DNA of 35,431 nucleotides from positions 1 through 35,431 of IMG/VR virus record IMGVR_UViG_3300049734_000023, one strand, 5' to 3'. The first letter of the stretch is position 1; each line of letters opens with the position of its first letter. The DNA comes from a virus. Below the pieces are notes generated by a model. That model saw only the letters and a list, made by a program, of their open reading frames with translations, had not been told where the DNA came from and made no database searches. This document shows, piece by piece, positions 7,079 through 16,426 of the stretch. A program made the position numbers and the translations under genes.

Positions 7079-7264
7079 CTACTCCTTCTTGTTCTTTCGC
7101 CATTCTTCAAGGGCAATAATTCGCCCCACCATCTGCTTCACTTCCTCTCTCAACTGCTTAAGTGATTGGCCTCGCTCAGTTAAAATTAAATAGCCAAGAC
7201 CAACTACTGCAGCACCGAGTAGCCCCACGAGCCACCACAATGCAGATATGACTTGTTCGGACAC
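7079..7264 (-). CDS. Single-TM protein with cytoplasmic coiled coil
   Basis: A 61-aa protein. An N-terminal transmembrane helix (ISALWWLVGLLGAAVVGLGY, about residues 6-25) is followed by a charged heptad-like helix (SLKQLREEVKQMVGRIIALE). The start is GTG at 7264, two bases or less after the upstream stop, without a Shine-Dalgarno site, so coupled translation is likely. Size and topology suit a holin-type or inner-membrane spanin-like lysis protein, but heptad membrane proteins in phages have other roles too. No family recognised firmly. Confidence 0.7.
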   Translation of the reverse strand: MSEQVISALWWLVGLLGAAVVGLGYLILTERGQSLKQLREEVKQMVGRIIALEEWRKNKKE

Positions 7265-7265
7265 A

Positions 7266-7439
7266 TCAAGTCGGGTCTGGTGGTGGTACGAGGTCTTTCA
7301 GTCCTGCCACTTGCTTCTCTAGATCATTGTTCTTCCTCATTAACGACTTAATGATCGCTCCTTGTCGTGCTACTTCATCCATGGCCGTGTCCCTTTGGGC
7401 CTTTAGGATGCCTACCAAATCTTGAGTGTTAAAGTCCAC
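7266..7439 (-). CDS. Small coiled-coil protein (57 aa)
   Basis: A 57-aa frame starting with GTG at 7439, which shares a base with the TAG stop of the upstream Ig-like gene. The upstream sequence GTGAGGCGTA supplies a GAGG site. The protein is a predicted continuous helix (QDLVGILKAQRDTAMDEVAR, then RKNNDLEKQVAGLKDL) ending in PPPDPT. It lies directly between the Ig-like protein and the TM coiled-coil protein, so the two helical proteins may pair. Function unknown. Confidence 0.65.
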   Translation of the reverse strand: MDFNTQDLVGILKAQRDTAMDEVARQGAIIKSLMRKNNDLEKQVAGLKDLVPPPDPT

Positions 7440-8476
7440 TACGCCTCACTGTACATCAATGTATCATCTAATTCTGCCCCTGTACCAATATTATTCTGAG
7501 TAAATGTAGCTGACGTAGCGGGGGAGCATGATGCGACGCAGCCCCAAGCTCCAGGTACTGCGTTCGCTGTAAATGAAAGTGACGTAGCGATACCACTCCC
7601 ATCGGTATTCGCTGTACACACGTTCGATGCATTGCTAAAGAGCGCACTTGCTCCCGAGGCTGGGTTAGTGAAGGTTACAGTCACTCCAGCAATGGCCGCC
7701 CCACCGGCATCCACTACCTTAGCCTTCATGGTAGCTCCGAAGGCAGTAGACACATCAGCGGATTGGTTGTTACCCGCGTTTATCTGTACCGTGGTAGGGG
7801 TGGGTGTGTAGATCGTTTCGTACACGTCACAGTAACAACCATATGGGTTGCCACTAGACCTATCCGCACGTATCTTCGCTGTACCTGCCGTCGCACCTGA
7901 CTCTATGTCTACGGTGAGTCGGCCTATGGAACTGGTGTAAATATTTTGGGCTGCAGTGGACGTAGTACCGTTCATCTTGAAGTCTGCGGGTGTGGGGGAC
8001 AACTTTCTAACCCGCATTTGGAACGAGGGTATTGATCCACCTTTAGTATTGATTACATCGTACACTATATCCGTGAATACAGTGTTTGTTGGCTTACTTT
8101 GGAATTCACCTGATCGTATGCTAATAAGACCTAGCACTACTCCAGAGTCATTCGTATTTCTGAATGGGAGGAGAAGTGAGACTGATGGTTCTGCTACGAG
8201 ACTGGCTGTAAGATTCCATGTTCCTTCGATGCTATTTACAGCACATAGGGCAGGTAGTTGGGCTATGCCGCTTGCATTCGTGGTGGTATTCTGAGGATTG
8301 GAGCCGAACCCAAATGCTCCACTTGGACCTGATGAAGAAGGAAACAACCATTTAACCTGAGTACCGACGTAGGGTGTGCCATCCGCCTTGAGCACCCGGA
8401 CTCTTGGAGAAACAATCCCTAGGGTGATGTTGCGGGCTTGTGGAGCCCCATCAACTAATTCGATAGTGCTAGGCAT
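7439..8476 (-). CDS. Ig-like (Big_1/invasin-type) domain virion protein
   Basis: A 345-aa beta-rich protein. The C-terminal 110 residues (about 230-335) match bacterial Ig-like group 1: VQINAGNNQSADVSTAFG, AKVVDAGGAAIAGVTVTFTN, then TDGSGIATSLSFTANAVPG. The N-terminal part (13-110) is a related module, VRVLKADGTPYVGTQVKW with NASGIAQLPAL. The middle (115-225) is another beta domain. Phage Ig-like domains decorate fibres and capsids and help weak binding to cell-surface carbohydrate. It follows the tail-fibre-like gene, its ATG sharing one base with that gene's TAA, which suggests a fibre-associated protein or an extension of the fibre. Confidence 0.75.
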   Translation of the reverse strand: MPSTIELVDGAPQARNITLGIVSPRVRVLKADGTPYVGTQVKWLFPSSSGPSGAFGFGSNPQNTTTNASGIAQLPALCAVNSIEGTWNLTASLVAEPSVSLLLPFRNTNDSGVVLGLISIRSGEFQSKPTNTVFTDIVYDVINTKGGSIPSFQMRVRKLSPTPADFKMNGTTSTAAQNIYTSSIGRLTVDIESGATAGTAKIRADRSSGNPYGCYCDVYETIYTPTPTTVQINAGNNQSADVSTAFGATMKAKVVDAGGAAIAGVTVTFTNPASGASALFSNASNVCTANTDGSGIATSLSFTANAVPGAWGCVASCSPATSATFTQNNIGTGAELDDTLMYSEA

Positions 8477-9396
8477 TAGTACGCCGTGGCGTTGGCTAGG
8501 TAGTTCGTGCCGTCGTATTCAAGAACGACGATGGCTATGTCAAGCGGACCCGCTGCGAGGTTCGGTTGGGTAAAGGTGGGACCAGGCCATTTTACCGACG
8601 CAGGCCAAGTCACCGCGTTGCCGGTCCCAGTGAAAGTGATGCGGCCAATATTACCTGGTTCTAATCCCGTGATCGAAGTAATCGTCAATGGGGCGGAAAG
8701 TGAGGCGAGCCAAGACTGGGAAACTTGAAAGTTAATTACTGTCGGATCGGCCGCAGAATTGGCATTAATGATGTACTGGAGAACCGTAATGAAGTCACCA
8801 GTAAATTGGGTAGCTTGGACCGTATTGGTAACTACGATGTCTGTGGCGATGGAATCGCCCAGATCAAAATTACCTGTAACCGTTCCGTCAACTTGGAGAT
8901 TACCCGACACGACGATGTTACCAAGCGCGTCTATGGTAATCTCGGCCGCTGCGTTCCAGTCATCCATGTCCGGAGTAAGCGACGGCACGAGCTTTAGGAC
9001 TCCAAGCTCGTTGTAGATACGCCACTTCTCATTCCCGGGATGATTTACAGTCAATCCAACATCGGAAAAGTCCGCGCGCATTGGAGACAACATACGATCC
9101 GTCAAAATTTGGAGTACATCGTCCCCAGAATTGACGAATGACATAACACCTGCAGCGACTCGGCGGATGCCCAGCCCAGTTTCATTGGAGAACGCAAAGC
9201 CAGGAGCAGGTAGCGTACCGTCAGCTACCTTGAAAGGTACTAGCATCCCACCCAAACCTGTGCGCGAAAGTGAATCCGTCAGCGCATCTGCGATATCCAA
9301 CAGCGTAGGGTTAGCCCACGCCGTAGCAATCGTTGTGAATGGAATTACCGGGTTGCTCGGTGGGAGCGTGTATATACCAGCGCCGCTACGGGGCAT
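8476..9396 (-). CDS. Tail fibre-like protein
   Basis: A 306-aa protein with a podoviral fibre-style N-terminus, MPRSGAGIYTLPPSNPVIPF, followed by TIATAWANPTLLDIADALTD. The middle has a beta-helix-like rhythm (ITIDALGNIVVSGNLQVDGT). The C-terminus carries the TGTGNAVTWPASVKWPG pattern common in phage fibre and baseplate tips. It would attach to the tail and contact the host. GGGAG precedes the ATG, which overlaps the preceding stop as TGATG. The protein is shorter than typical fibres, so it may be an adaptor to which the longer 1423-aa fibre or the Ig-like protein binds. Family by pattern only. Confidence 0.8.
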   Translation of the reverse strand: MPRSGAGIYTLPPSNPVIPFTTIATAWANPTLLDIADALTDSLSRTGLGGMLVPFKVADGTLPAPGFAFSNETGLGIRRVAAGVMSFVNSGDDVLQILTDRMLSPMRADFSDVGLTVNHPGNEKWRIYNELGVLKLVPSLTPDMDDWNAAAEITIDALGNIVVSGNLQVDGTVTGNFDLGDSIATDIVVTNTVQATQFTGDFITVLQYIINANSAADPTVINFQVSQSWLASLSAPLTITSITGLEPGNIGRITFTGTGNAVTWPASVKWPGPTFTQPNLAAGPLDIAIVVLEYDGTNYLANATAY

Positions 9397-11726
9397 CAGA
9401 ATCTCCCAGTTAAGGCTTTGATCGTGTTACTGAGTGCTCTCGTGGTATAATTGCTAATTGTATCACCCACGGTACCACCCAACTCTTTAACTTGGAGTCG
9501 CAGAGCTTCGATTTCGCGCATGATGTCTGCGCGTCCCTTCGCTCGTGGAGCCATCCGTGCAACCTGCTGTTCCAACTCAGATATCCTACTTGTGATCGGG
9601 GCTACCTTCAGAAGATTGGCCACCTTACCTAGCACACCACCCTCGGCCGCACCTGTGACGCCTTCCACTACTTGAGCTGTAGCCGAATCAGCTGGTTGAG
9701 CTGCCTTCATTGCACCGGCGTAAGCAGCCCCTCCCACGGGACCCATGAACAAAGCCGGAGCATACTTAACAACATCGGCGATCTTCTTGGCCCCACCATA
9801 AATGGGTTCACTCTCGGCCCGTGCTTCATGTTCCTGAGCTGCCGCTAATGTCTTATCACGGTCACCGAATCCGACCAAATTCTTCGCTCCACCGTAAGTG
9901 TCTGAAGCCACGTCCATTATCGCATCCATAGTCTGCGACAAAGCAGAGTTTGGATTCTTCATGGACCGAGGAACAGCCGGAGTGGGGGCCACACCCGGCG
10001 CAGCCCCTTGAGCTGCCTTAGCCCGATCCTCCTTGGCCTTGATTTCTTGCCATTCCTTGAAGGCTATGTCCTTAGCCTCAGCAAGCACATAGTTACCTTG
10101 GCGAACGAGTACGGGTACACGTTGGTTCGCATACTTCACGAACTCAACTTTCTCCTCCAGGGTATTAATCAGTGCTTCTCTGGATTCTGGATCCATGCGA
10201 GGATTCGGGATACGCATGGTAGCACTACGCATATCTGCGTCGGATATGCCGTTACCTGAGCCATACTGCCTGAGAAGACCAGCAACCAAGTCACCTGAAT
10301 ACTTCTCGAATTGTTCTACATTCTTGCCCTTCTCGGACTTGCCCATCCCTACGGCACCCAGGGTATTCTCCAGTACCATGGGGATTTCGTAGGCACCAGT
10401 ATACATTGGTGACTTATTTAATTGTTTTAACTTAGCGATGGCAGATTCCATCTCCTGTACAGTGGATTCTGTGGACCACTTTTGAAGTGCCTTCTCATTC
10501 TCACTTCTTATGTTCTCGAAATGTTTGACATCAGTAGGCGCAGGAGTGAAGCCCACAGGACCAGTGGGTCGAACCGCCCCAGATGGCGGAAGGCCAGGGC
10601 CACCGGTAGGGGCACCACCAGGAGCGGCAGGAGCAGGACCACCAGCAACACCACCGATACGCCTGAGACCATCTTGGATCGCAGCGATGTTATTCCCATG
10701 TTGACGTACTCCGTTCTCATCACCTACCTGTTGGGCCTGTGCGAGAAGTTGCTGCTCTTCTTGAAGATTAGCCATCAAGACTTGAGCGTTGGCTTGAGGA
10801 GCCCCAGGCTTCATCCCAGGAGGTGGTGGAGGCCCGTTGCCTACTCCTGGGCCTTCGAGCGTCGGACCCGGAGGCGGCGGAACTTGTACCCCGTTGATAG
10901 GGGGCGTAGCAGGACCTGTAGGCGGTTGTAGCGGAGGCGGCGTACCCGGACCCGTCGGCGGCATGATGCCCGTATCAGGCGTTCTAGGGGGAATTTCAGG
11001 CGCTGGTCCCACTAACCTTGCTTGGCCACTCTGGAGGAATGGGAGGGCTTGAGACAGCGGAACGCGCTGCTTGCTCCCGTCACCCATTTCGATTTCGACC
11101 ATTTGACCCTGGGCATTTTGCTGGGCTGCGAGAGCCTGCGGAGCACCGGGTCGAGTAACCATTTGACCAGACGGGGCTACCATCCCAGAATACTTGGGAT
11201 CAACAGGTTTGAGGGATTCAAGGAGTATCTTGCCCCGAGCAGCTACGTTCGGGCGTGTAGACTGGGCCATCTCCAACGCCATCTGGTACTCCTGAGCTGC
11301 ACTAGCTGCGTCGGGAGCCGTGCCCCCAAATCCAGATGGCGCGGAGGTCTTGAGACCAGCTCGTATACGAGCACGTTCGCGTTCGTCAGCTTCCTGAGCC
11401 AAGCGTTCCTTGACTTGACCAAGAGCAAGAGGGGCAGTTTGGGGTTCGGCACCGAGTCGCTTGACTTCTTCTGATTCACCGGCGAGTGCGCGTGCAAGAG
11501 CTTCTTGATACTTCTTCGACAGAGCTGCTCGTTGGCCAGGAATTTCTTCCATAGCAAATTTAGCATTAGCTATCTCGGCAGCATCGTTGAAGCGTGATGT
11601 ATAATCCCCCAACTCACGCGTAGGAGTGCCACGGAGGACTATCGCAAGAGCACGTTTCTGCTTCTCTTTGATGTCCTCTTCTTCAGCCCGGAATGGGTCA
11701 AAGAAGAATCCGAGATCATTTTCCAT
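9396..11726 (-). CDS. Large internal/ejection-type virion protein
   Basis: A 776-aa protein, the largest of the three internal-protein candidates. It has charged helical N-terminal segments (10-170), a Pro/Gly-rich disordered centre (about 240-400, with runs such as PPTGPGTPPPLQPPTGPATP), a helical domain at about 405-570 including FEKYSGDLVAGLLRQYGSG and SDADMRSATMRIPNPRMDP, and a small glycine-rich hydrophobic region (APALFMGPVGGAAYAGAM) near 670. The C-terminus is a coiled coil (ITSRISELEQQVARMAP). Amphipathic plus coiled-coil content suits a protein ejected with DNA. AGGAG precedes the ATG. No transglycosylase or peptidase motif seen. Role inferred from position next to the other internal proteins. 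Confidence 0.8.
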   Translation of the reverse strand: MENDLGFFFDPFRAEEEDIKEKQKRALAIVLRGTPTRELGDYTSRFNDAAEIANAKFAMEEIPGQRAALSKKYQEALARALAGESEEVKRLGAEPQTAPLALGQVKERLAQEADERERARIRAGLKTSAPSGFGGTAPDAASAAQEYQMALEMAQSTRPNVAARGKILLESLKPVDPKYSGMVAPSGQMVTRPGAPQALAAQQNAQGQMVEIEMGDGSKQRVPLSQALPFLQSGQARLVGPAPEIPPRTPDTGIMPPTGPGTPPPLQPPTGPATPPINGVQVPPPPGPTLEGPGVGNGPPPPPGMKPGAPQANAQVLMANLQEEQQLLAQAQQVGDENGVRQHGNNIAAIQDGLRRIGGVAGGPAPAAPGGAPTGGPGLPPSGAVRPTGPVGFTPAPTDVKHFENIRSENEKALQKWSTESTVQEMESAIAKLKQLNKSPMYTGAYEIPMVLENTLGAVGMGKSEKGKNVEQFEKYSGDLVAGLLRQYGSGNGISDADMRSATMRIPNPRMDPESREALINTLEEKVEFVKYANQRVPVLVRQGNYVLAEAKDIAFKEWQEIKAKEDRAKAAQGAAPGVAPTPAVPRSMKNPNSALSQTMDAIMDVASDTYGGAKNLVGFGDRDKTLAAAQEHEARAESEPIYGGAKKIADVVKYAPALFMGPVGGAAYAGAMKAAQPADSATAQVVEGVTGAAEGGVLGKVANLLKVAPITSRISELEQQVARMAPRAKGRADIMREIEALRLQVKELGGTVGDTISNYTTRALSNTIKALTGRF

Positions 11727-11734
11727 GTCGGCTC

Positions 11735-12850
11735 CTAGCGGCCACCCATCTGCATGCCGTATGGATCAAGATTACCGTAGTCCATGCCTCCTAAACCACG
11801 CCAGTTAATGGAGGCACCCACGTTACCAACCGCATTCGTCATCTGATCGTTACCACGGTTGAGGTTAGCAGCGTAGTTCGGGTCTACACCCATATTCTGG
11901 AACCCACCGAAGGACGGGGCGGCTGTAGGATACATCCCTTGCATCGCAAGATTCTGCAATTCGTAGGGCTTGAACTGCATATCCCACATCATGTTGTAGT
12001 CTTGAAGTCTCTCCGCGCTCTCCATTTGCCGTTGGCCGAGAGCCGCTTGCATCTGCGCTGCGGCAGTCTGGGCGCCAGCGATAGCCGCTTGACCCGCGTA
12101 GGCTTGATCGGCCGCGTGACGTTGAGCCTCAATTTGTTTCCACCCTTGTCCTGCGGCTTGCTGTGCGGAGAGAGCTGCGTTATTCAATTGAGCCGAGGAT
12201 AGATTCTGCCCGAACTGCTGACCTCTCGCAGCATTAGCCGCACCTTGAGACGCAAGCTGGTTCTGGAAGTTCTGTTGAGCAGCCTGGTTAGCAAAATTGC
12301 CACCAGCGATGTCCATACCCTGAGCTCGCTGCGCCTCCGCACCTGAGTTAAGGATGGCGGAATTCATGGCTGAACCGTAGGCATCATTCCGGCCACGTTG
12401 GAAGTTAGCCATCTCCCTATCCCACGCTGGAGAGCCACGGCTAATCCCCATGTTAGCCAATTGAGTCTCCATATCTGACTGGCGCGAAGTCCACTGGGGA
12501 TCAAGCCTTGACGTAGCTTGATTCATGTAGGCATCTTGCATATTCTGCATGTACAGCGGCTGCTGTCCTACTTGGCTCACGGGCATTTGAGCAGCCGCAA
12601 TTTGATCCGTGTTCAACATCTCTGATGGGGCCGCACCGTACTGGAAACCCATCGTTTGGAATCCACCTACAGCGTTGGCTGGCTGGGCGTACTCAGGAGT
12701 GGGCTTGAGCCCCGTGCCTTGCATCGGTACCACACCAGCGTCTTTCATTGCAGCCGTGTTATTGTATGTATAACTGCTTCTGTCAGTACTGCCGGTATTG
12801 GCTCCGAACCCAGTAGGTGGGGAGAGAAATTGTCCGCCGAGGCTGGCCAT
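11735..12850 (-). CDS. Gln/Ala/Met-rich virion protein, likely ejectosome component
   Basis: A 371-aa protein very rich in Gln, Ala, Asn and Met. The centre (about 110-150) has DPQWTSRQSDMETQLANMG and SRGSPAWDREMANFQRGRND, a motif I associate with podoviral internal or DNA-transfer proteins. A long Ala/Gln helix follows (about 160-285) and the tail is Gly/Asn/Tyr rich. GGAGG precedes the ATG, which comes one base after the stop of the 192-aa protein. Its place after the nozzle gene and before the 776-aa protein suggests an internal protein ejected into the cell envelope. Exact role inferred. Confidence 0.75.
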   Translation of the reverse strand: MASLGGQFLSPPTGFGANTGSTDRSSYTYNNTAAMKDAGVVPMQGTGLKPTPEYAQPANAVGGFQTMGFQYGAAPSEMLNTDQIAAAQMPVSQVGQQPLYMQNMQDAYMNQATSRLDPQWTSRQSDMETQLANMGISRGSPAWDREMANFQRGRNDAYGSAMNSAILNSGAEAQRAQGMDIAGGNFANQAAQQNFQNQLASQGAANAARGQQFGQNLSSAQLNNAALSAQQAAGQGWKQIEAQRHAADQAYAGQAAIAGAQTAAAQMQAALGQRQMESAERLQDYNMMWDMQFKPYELQNLAMQGMYPTAAPSFGGFQNMGVDPNYAANLNRGNDQMTNAVGNVGASINWRGLGGMDYGNLDPYGMQMGGR

Positions 12851-12851
12851 G

Positions 12852-13430
12852 TTAGCCTCCCATCATCGGAGTTTGTCGTTGCTGAGGCGTATTACCCCAC
12901 GAGTATTGCTGGAACGCCGAGACTGGATTGTTCGCCGAGGGACCGACATATTGAAGTTCACGAAGCATATTCCCACCCATGGACGCATAGGGCGAATCTG
13001 CCCACGGACGCTTACCTGTAGTACCTTGCCCGATACCCGCAGCTGCCGCGAGCGACCCCAGCCCCATCGCGTCATAATTCATCTTCGCGGTGGGTAGATC
13101 GATCATCCCAGCCTTCTCCAGTCTCCCCATCGCAATCTTGCGAAATGCATCAAGCCGAGCTTGATCCTCGGGATTCATGGACACCTTCTGAGTCCAATTA
13201 CCCTTGTCATCTTGGCTCCACTCTAGCCCACCGAATGGGTTGTATTGATTGGGACGGTTAGCTCGCAGGGCATCGATGTATTGTTGTTGCTGAGCTCTGG
13301 CGTTGCTTTTTGTGTTCGCCCCACCCATGAGCCCAGAGGCCAGCCCACTTACAAGTTGGCCACTCCCAGGAAGAAATGAGTTCGCAGCGAAACCAGCGGC
13401 GAGTGGAAGAAGATTCTTGAGAAACTTCAT
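12852..13430 (-). CDS. Internal/tail-associated virion protein (192 aa)
   Basis: A 192-aa protein with a hydrophobic, glycine-rich N-terminus (LLPLAAGFAANSFLPGSGQ, residues 7-25) that could insert in a membrane, then a helical Gln-rich stretch (ARAQQQQYIDALRANRPNQY), and a C-terminus of compact GLGSLAAAAGIGQG and Tyr/Gly/Pro-rich segments. AGGAGG precedes the ATG. The membrane-active N-terminus suits a small internal protein of a DNA-ejection apparatus. No family firmly recognised. Confidence 0.7.
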   Translation of the reverse strand: MKFLKNLLPLAAGFAANSFLPGSGQLVSGLASGLMGGANTKSNARAQQQQYIDALRANRPNQYNPFGGLEWSQDDKGNWTQKVSMNPEDQARLDAFRKIAMGRLEKAGMIDLPTAKMNYDAMGLGSLAAAAGIGQGTTGKRPWADSPYASMGGNMLRELQYVGPSANNPVSAFQQYSWGNTPQQRQTPMMGG

Positions 13431-13438
13431 GGTGCCTC

Positions 13439-15088
13439 CTACAGTCCTATTCCTACTTCGTAGGTGAACTCGTAATCAGTGAAGATTGTTGGACCGGAAC
13501 CACGCATGGCCATCTGCAACGACAATTTCTTTCCAAAACCAGACACACCGAACCACTTATGGAATGATCCAATGAAGGAATCCCATAAAGCGCCGTCCCA
13601 CAGTGCGGAGTCCCACACAGCTGCAGTCGTGTCAACGGGGGAAGGCACTGAGATGAGCTGTTTGAGGTCATACTCTGACTTCATTGTCGCATAAAAAGTG
13701 GGTACGCCATCCGCAAGTCCGTAGACTTTCACCCGCAACGCTCGCTTGTTCTGCGTGTCGGAGTCGTACCCCAAAAAGCTGCCCTGCATTCGCGCAGTGA
13801 CAGCTGCCCCTACCACTGAGCCATCAGACGATACCCCATCATTCGATCCGGTGAAGGCATGAACCACTTGTCCATCGCGGTCGCCTGCTATCATCTTCCC
13901 TTCCCACAGGTCACCGCATAGGAGGTTGAGATCACTAACTGTGCTCCATGCGTTAGTGATAGAATTCATTATGTACGACTGGCGAATCGTTAGTATGTTG
14001 TGAATCAAGGGCGATCCCAGAAACAGAATCTCCTCAGTTGGGAATGGGAGCAAGAACCAAAATTCTTGATCAGAAAGTCGAGATACTTGGCTAGAAAGTA
14101 CAGGATTAACTTTGTACCCGAGCGAACCTGTAATTTGAGCTGTGTGGAGCCGCCCAGAAACAAGGTCGGACATCGACACAATTCCATATTCTGTAACAAG
14201 AAGTAGGTCGCCGCCATGAGTACAGAAACTGCGGCGACCTATCGGTGGGCGCCCCGCATAGAATACGCCCTTCAACTGGAAATCTGTAGCTGAGGTTGGG
14301 TCTGTACCTTGGTAAAGGAGGATGTCTCCATTCGTGGATGCAAGGATTAGTCCGTCATCAACTCCACTACCAGAGTCGTAAGTCCAAGAGGCCCCAAAGT
14401 ACAGATATCCGCCGTGGATAAATTGAGGCCCAAAATCTTGAGCTGAAAGCGTTCCAGCAAACTGTCCTGTAGGTAGGAAATATGCTACAGGCGATTCCTT
14501 CTTACAGAACCAAAGCCTGTTCTTCCATACCCATACGAAAGCCAAATCCTTCGTCGTGGTAGGATCACCACCAGGAAACTGTATCTGTCCCGCCCCACCG
14601 CCAGTAGGTATTTCAGCCCACGAAGTACCATCATATTTGAATACACCAGCTCCTTCAGCTACAGCGATCAAATACGGTTGCGCAGCCGTAACAAACATCG
14701 TGTAGCTGAAGACTCCAGGATTCGTAGCTGGTGTTGCCGGAGTATGTGATATTGATGGGGCGGAATTGGGTGTGGTAACATCCCAAATAGTGGATGCGCT
14801 GTCGCTCTCCGCTGCGAAGAGCTTGTCGGTTCCAGTGCCGGTGACGTACGGCATTATGGTCTTAATAGGATTCGCGAACAGGTCTTCGTCAGGGAGCCAA
14901 CTGCGGTATCCCTTGCGAATCTCCAAACCTTGAGGTGTTACCTTGGCATTGTCGAGAAGATACGCATCCCGAGGGCCCATATCCATAGGACCGGCGGCAA
15001 AGTTCAACCCCCCATTCGGAAATGGCATCCGAACGGATAACAGCGATCTCTTGCGGATCGCCTGGGTCGGCGTACTAACTAGTGCCAT
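13439..15088 (-). CDS. Tail nozzle-like beta-propeller protein (tail tubular protein B type)
   Basis: A 549-aa protein. The N-terminus has the characteristic GGLNFAAGPMDMGPRDAYLL, followed by DNAKVTPQGLEIRKGYRSW, seen in podoviral tail-nozzle proteins. The body consists of repeated beta-strand units with aromatic and Gly-Asp turns (FKYDGTSWAEIP, FVWVWKNRLWF, HGGYLYFGASW, THGGDLLLVTEYG), consistent with a propeller. Nozzle proteins close the tail after packaging and sit under the adaptor. The gene overlaps the adaptor-like gene by 14 nt, a conserved adaptor-nozzle order. Confidence 0.82.
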   Translation of the reverse strand: MALVSTPTQAIRKRSLLSVRMPFPNGGLNFAAGPMDMGPRDAYLLDNAKVTPQGLEIRKGYRSWLPDEDLFANPIKTIMPYVTGTGTDKLFAAESDSASTIWDVTTPNSAPSISHTPATPATNPGVFSYTMFVTAAQPYLIAVAEGAGVFKYDGTSWAEIPTGGGAGQIQFPGGDPTTTKDLAFVWVWKNRLWFCKKESPVAYFLPTGQFAGTLSAQDFGPQFIHGGYLYFGASWTYDSGSGVDDGLILASTNGDILLYQGTDPTSATDFQLKGVFYAGRPPIGRRSFCTHGGDLLLVTEYGIVSMSDLVSGRLHTAQITGSLGYKVNPVLSSQVSRLSDQEFWFLLPFPTEEILFLGSPLIHNILTIRQSYIMNSITNAWSTVSDLNLLCGDLWEGKMIAGDRDGQVVHAFTGSNDGVSSDGSVVGAAVTARMQGSFLGYDSDTQNKRALRVKVYGLADGVPTFYATMKSEYDLKQLISVPSPVDTTAAVWDSALWDGALWDSFIGSFHKWFGVSGFGKKLSLQMAMRGSGPTIFTDYEFTYEVGIGL

Positions 15089-15824
15089 ATCCTGTGTCTG
15101 GGATGTTCTTATTCGCGTCTATGTACGGGTATCCGTATCCAGGTACGAGGTGAAGTGTACCTGCCCCTTGATCGATGCCGATAATGTCGTTGAGCATCCG
15201 ACGGAAATCAGAGTATGCTGCCGTGGAATCGAAACCCTCATTCTCGAGCCATTTCGCCCGAGTGTAGAGGACCATCAATCGCCACGGAAACAAGTGGTAG
15301 TCCGCGCTTGCTACCAACAATTCTTGTGGCGTCCCATCAGCAGCCCGTATCGCCCAGTCCTTAGACAAGTACTCAAAGGACAGCACTTGAGGTGACGTCA
15401 CAGGTGGGGGAGATTTGATCCAAATCTGATTGTTGCGGATGCGCCACATAAACCTGGTCGTAATCATTGCTTGTCGAACGACCAACCACTGCCACTGCTG
15501 CGGGTTAATGGGCCCCACGGCCGGAAGTTGAGTATTCCGGTTCCACTGGGTCTCATCGATCATAGCATGATAGTCAGGAGGTAAATCAAACCCCTTCTCT
15601 TCTTGACCACCGTAGTCTGCGATTACGGTGATCTGAAACGTCTTCATGAGAAACTGCCAATTGTTCATAATCGACAGTTCGTTGCCGCACAGGTTCGTGT
15701 AGTACGCGAACCTACCAATTGCCTCATCTTGAGATGCTGGAACGTCGAGGGTCGTAGGATGTCCTACAGACCTAGCGACTGTATTGACTATCTCGATGAG
15801 CGTGGTGTACGGTGCGGCAGGCAT
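15075..15824 (-). CDS. Head-tail adaptor-like protein (tail tubular protein A type)
   Basis: A 249-aa protein that starts with the short helical TLIEIVNTVARSVGHPTTLD, then WQFLMKTFQITVIADYG, FDLPPDYHAMIDETQWNRN and QQWQWLVVRQAMITTRFMWR, a helix-plus-beta-barrel pattern typical of podoviral adaptors. SFEYLSKDWAIR and ADYHLFPWRLMVLYTRAKWL follow, the latter a conserved C-terminal helical segment in this group. GGGGTGATAA precedes the ATG. Adaptors attach below the portal and hold the nozzle, whose gene is next. Assignment by sequence pattern and order. Confidence 0.8.
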   Translation of the reverse strand: MPAAPYTTLIEIVNTVARSVGHPTTLDVPASQDEAIGRFAYYTNLCGNELSIMNNWQFLMKTFQITVIADYGGQEEKGFDLPPDYHAMIDETQWNRNTQLPAVGPINPQQWQWLVVRQAMITTRFMWRIRNNQIWIKSPPPVTSPQVLSFEYLSKDWAIRAADGTPQELLVASADYHLFPWRLMVLYTRAKWLENEGFDSTAAYSDFRRMLNDIIGIDQGAGTLHLVPGYGYPYIDANKNIPDTGYGTS

Positions 15825-15827
15825 TTA

Positions 15828-16424
15828 TCACCCCTTCTTGGATGGCTCCTTCTTTGAATCTTGGTAGGCTTTCTCAGCATCGTTCTTCACTGCGAGCTGT
15901 TCCGTAAGACGTTTGACTGTCTCTTCCAGTTCAGTCATGCGAGCATTCACACCCGTCGTCTGTTCGAGGAATTTGATCGCCTTGTCTCTGTCCCCGTAGA
16001 AACCTGGAAATTTCTGGCCCACCGAATCACTAGCCGCAGCGAGCTGTTCGACGGTGAGAATGGAGAAGAATTTGTACTCCTCAACTTTTGACCGCGAAAG
16101 CCACGGAACGACCTCCAGTCGAGTACCAACCACGTCTTGGTGCTGCCCTTGTTTGTATTTCGCATAGTGTTCAGGGAAGCGGGAGACATCTTGGTCCGAG
16201 GCAACGCGGTCGATGATAGAGAGCTTATCACCAGGCACCATGATACGGACGTGTGTTACGTCCGCAAAGATGGGGCGACCAGCATCTTCTGATGCTCCAC
16301 GTTGGAGCACAGGTCTGCTGTAGAACTGTACATACAACTTCGAATCGTGTGCGAAACGAGGGTCATCGCCCATAACGGGGGATGCAACTTCATCCCAGTT
16401 AGTGGGTGTAAGGGACTGTTCCAT
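15828..16424 (-). CDS. Virion-associated protein of tail/connector region
   Basis: A 198-aa protein. The ATG at 16424 is used because GGAG lies seven bases upstream; the extra residues of the longer TTG frame lack such a site. The middle pattern FYSRPVLQRGASEDAGRPIF, then VRIMVPGDKLSIIDRVA and RFPEHYAKYKQGQHQDVVGT, is one I recognise from many podovirus genomes as an uncharacterised virion-linked protein. The C-terminus is a coiled coil (RMTELEETVKRLTEQLAVK). It starts two bases after the stop of the preceding small gene. Confidence 0.75.
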   Translation of the reverse strand: MEQSLTPTNWDEVASPVMGDDPRFAHDSKLYVQFYSRPVLQRGASEDAGRPIFADVTHVRIMVPGDKLSIIDRVASDQDVSRFPEHYAKYKQGQHQDVVGTRLEVVPWLSRSKVEEYKFFSILTVEQLAAASDSVGQKFPGFYGDRDKAIKFLEQTTGVNARMTELEETVKRLTEQLAVKNDAEKAYQDSKKEPSKKG

Positions 16425-16426
16425 TT

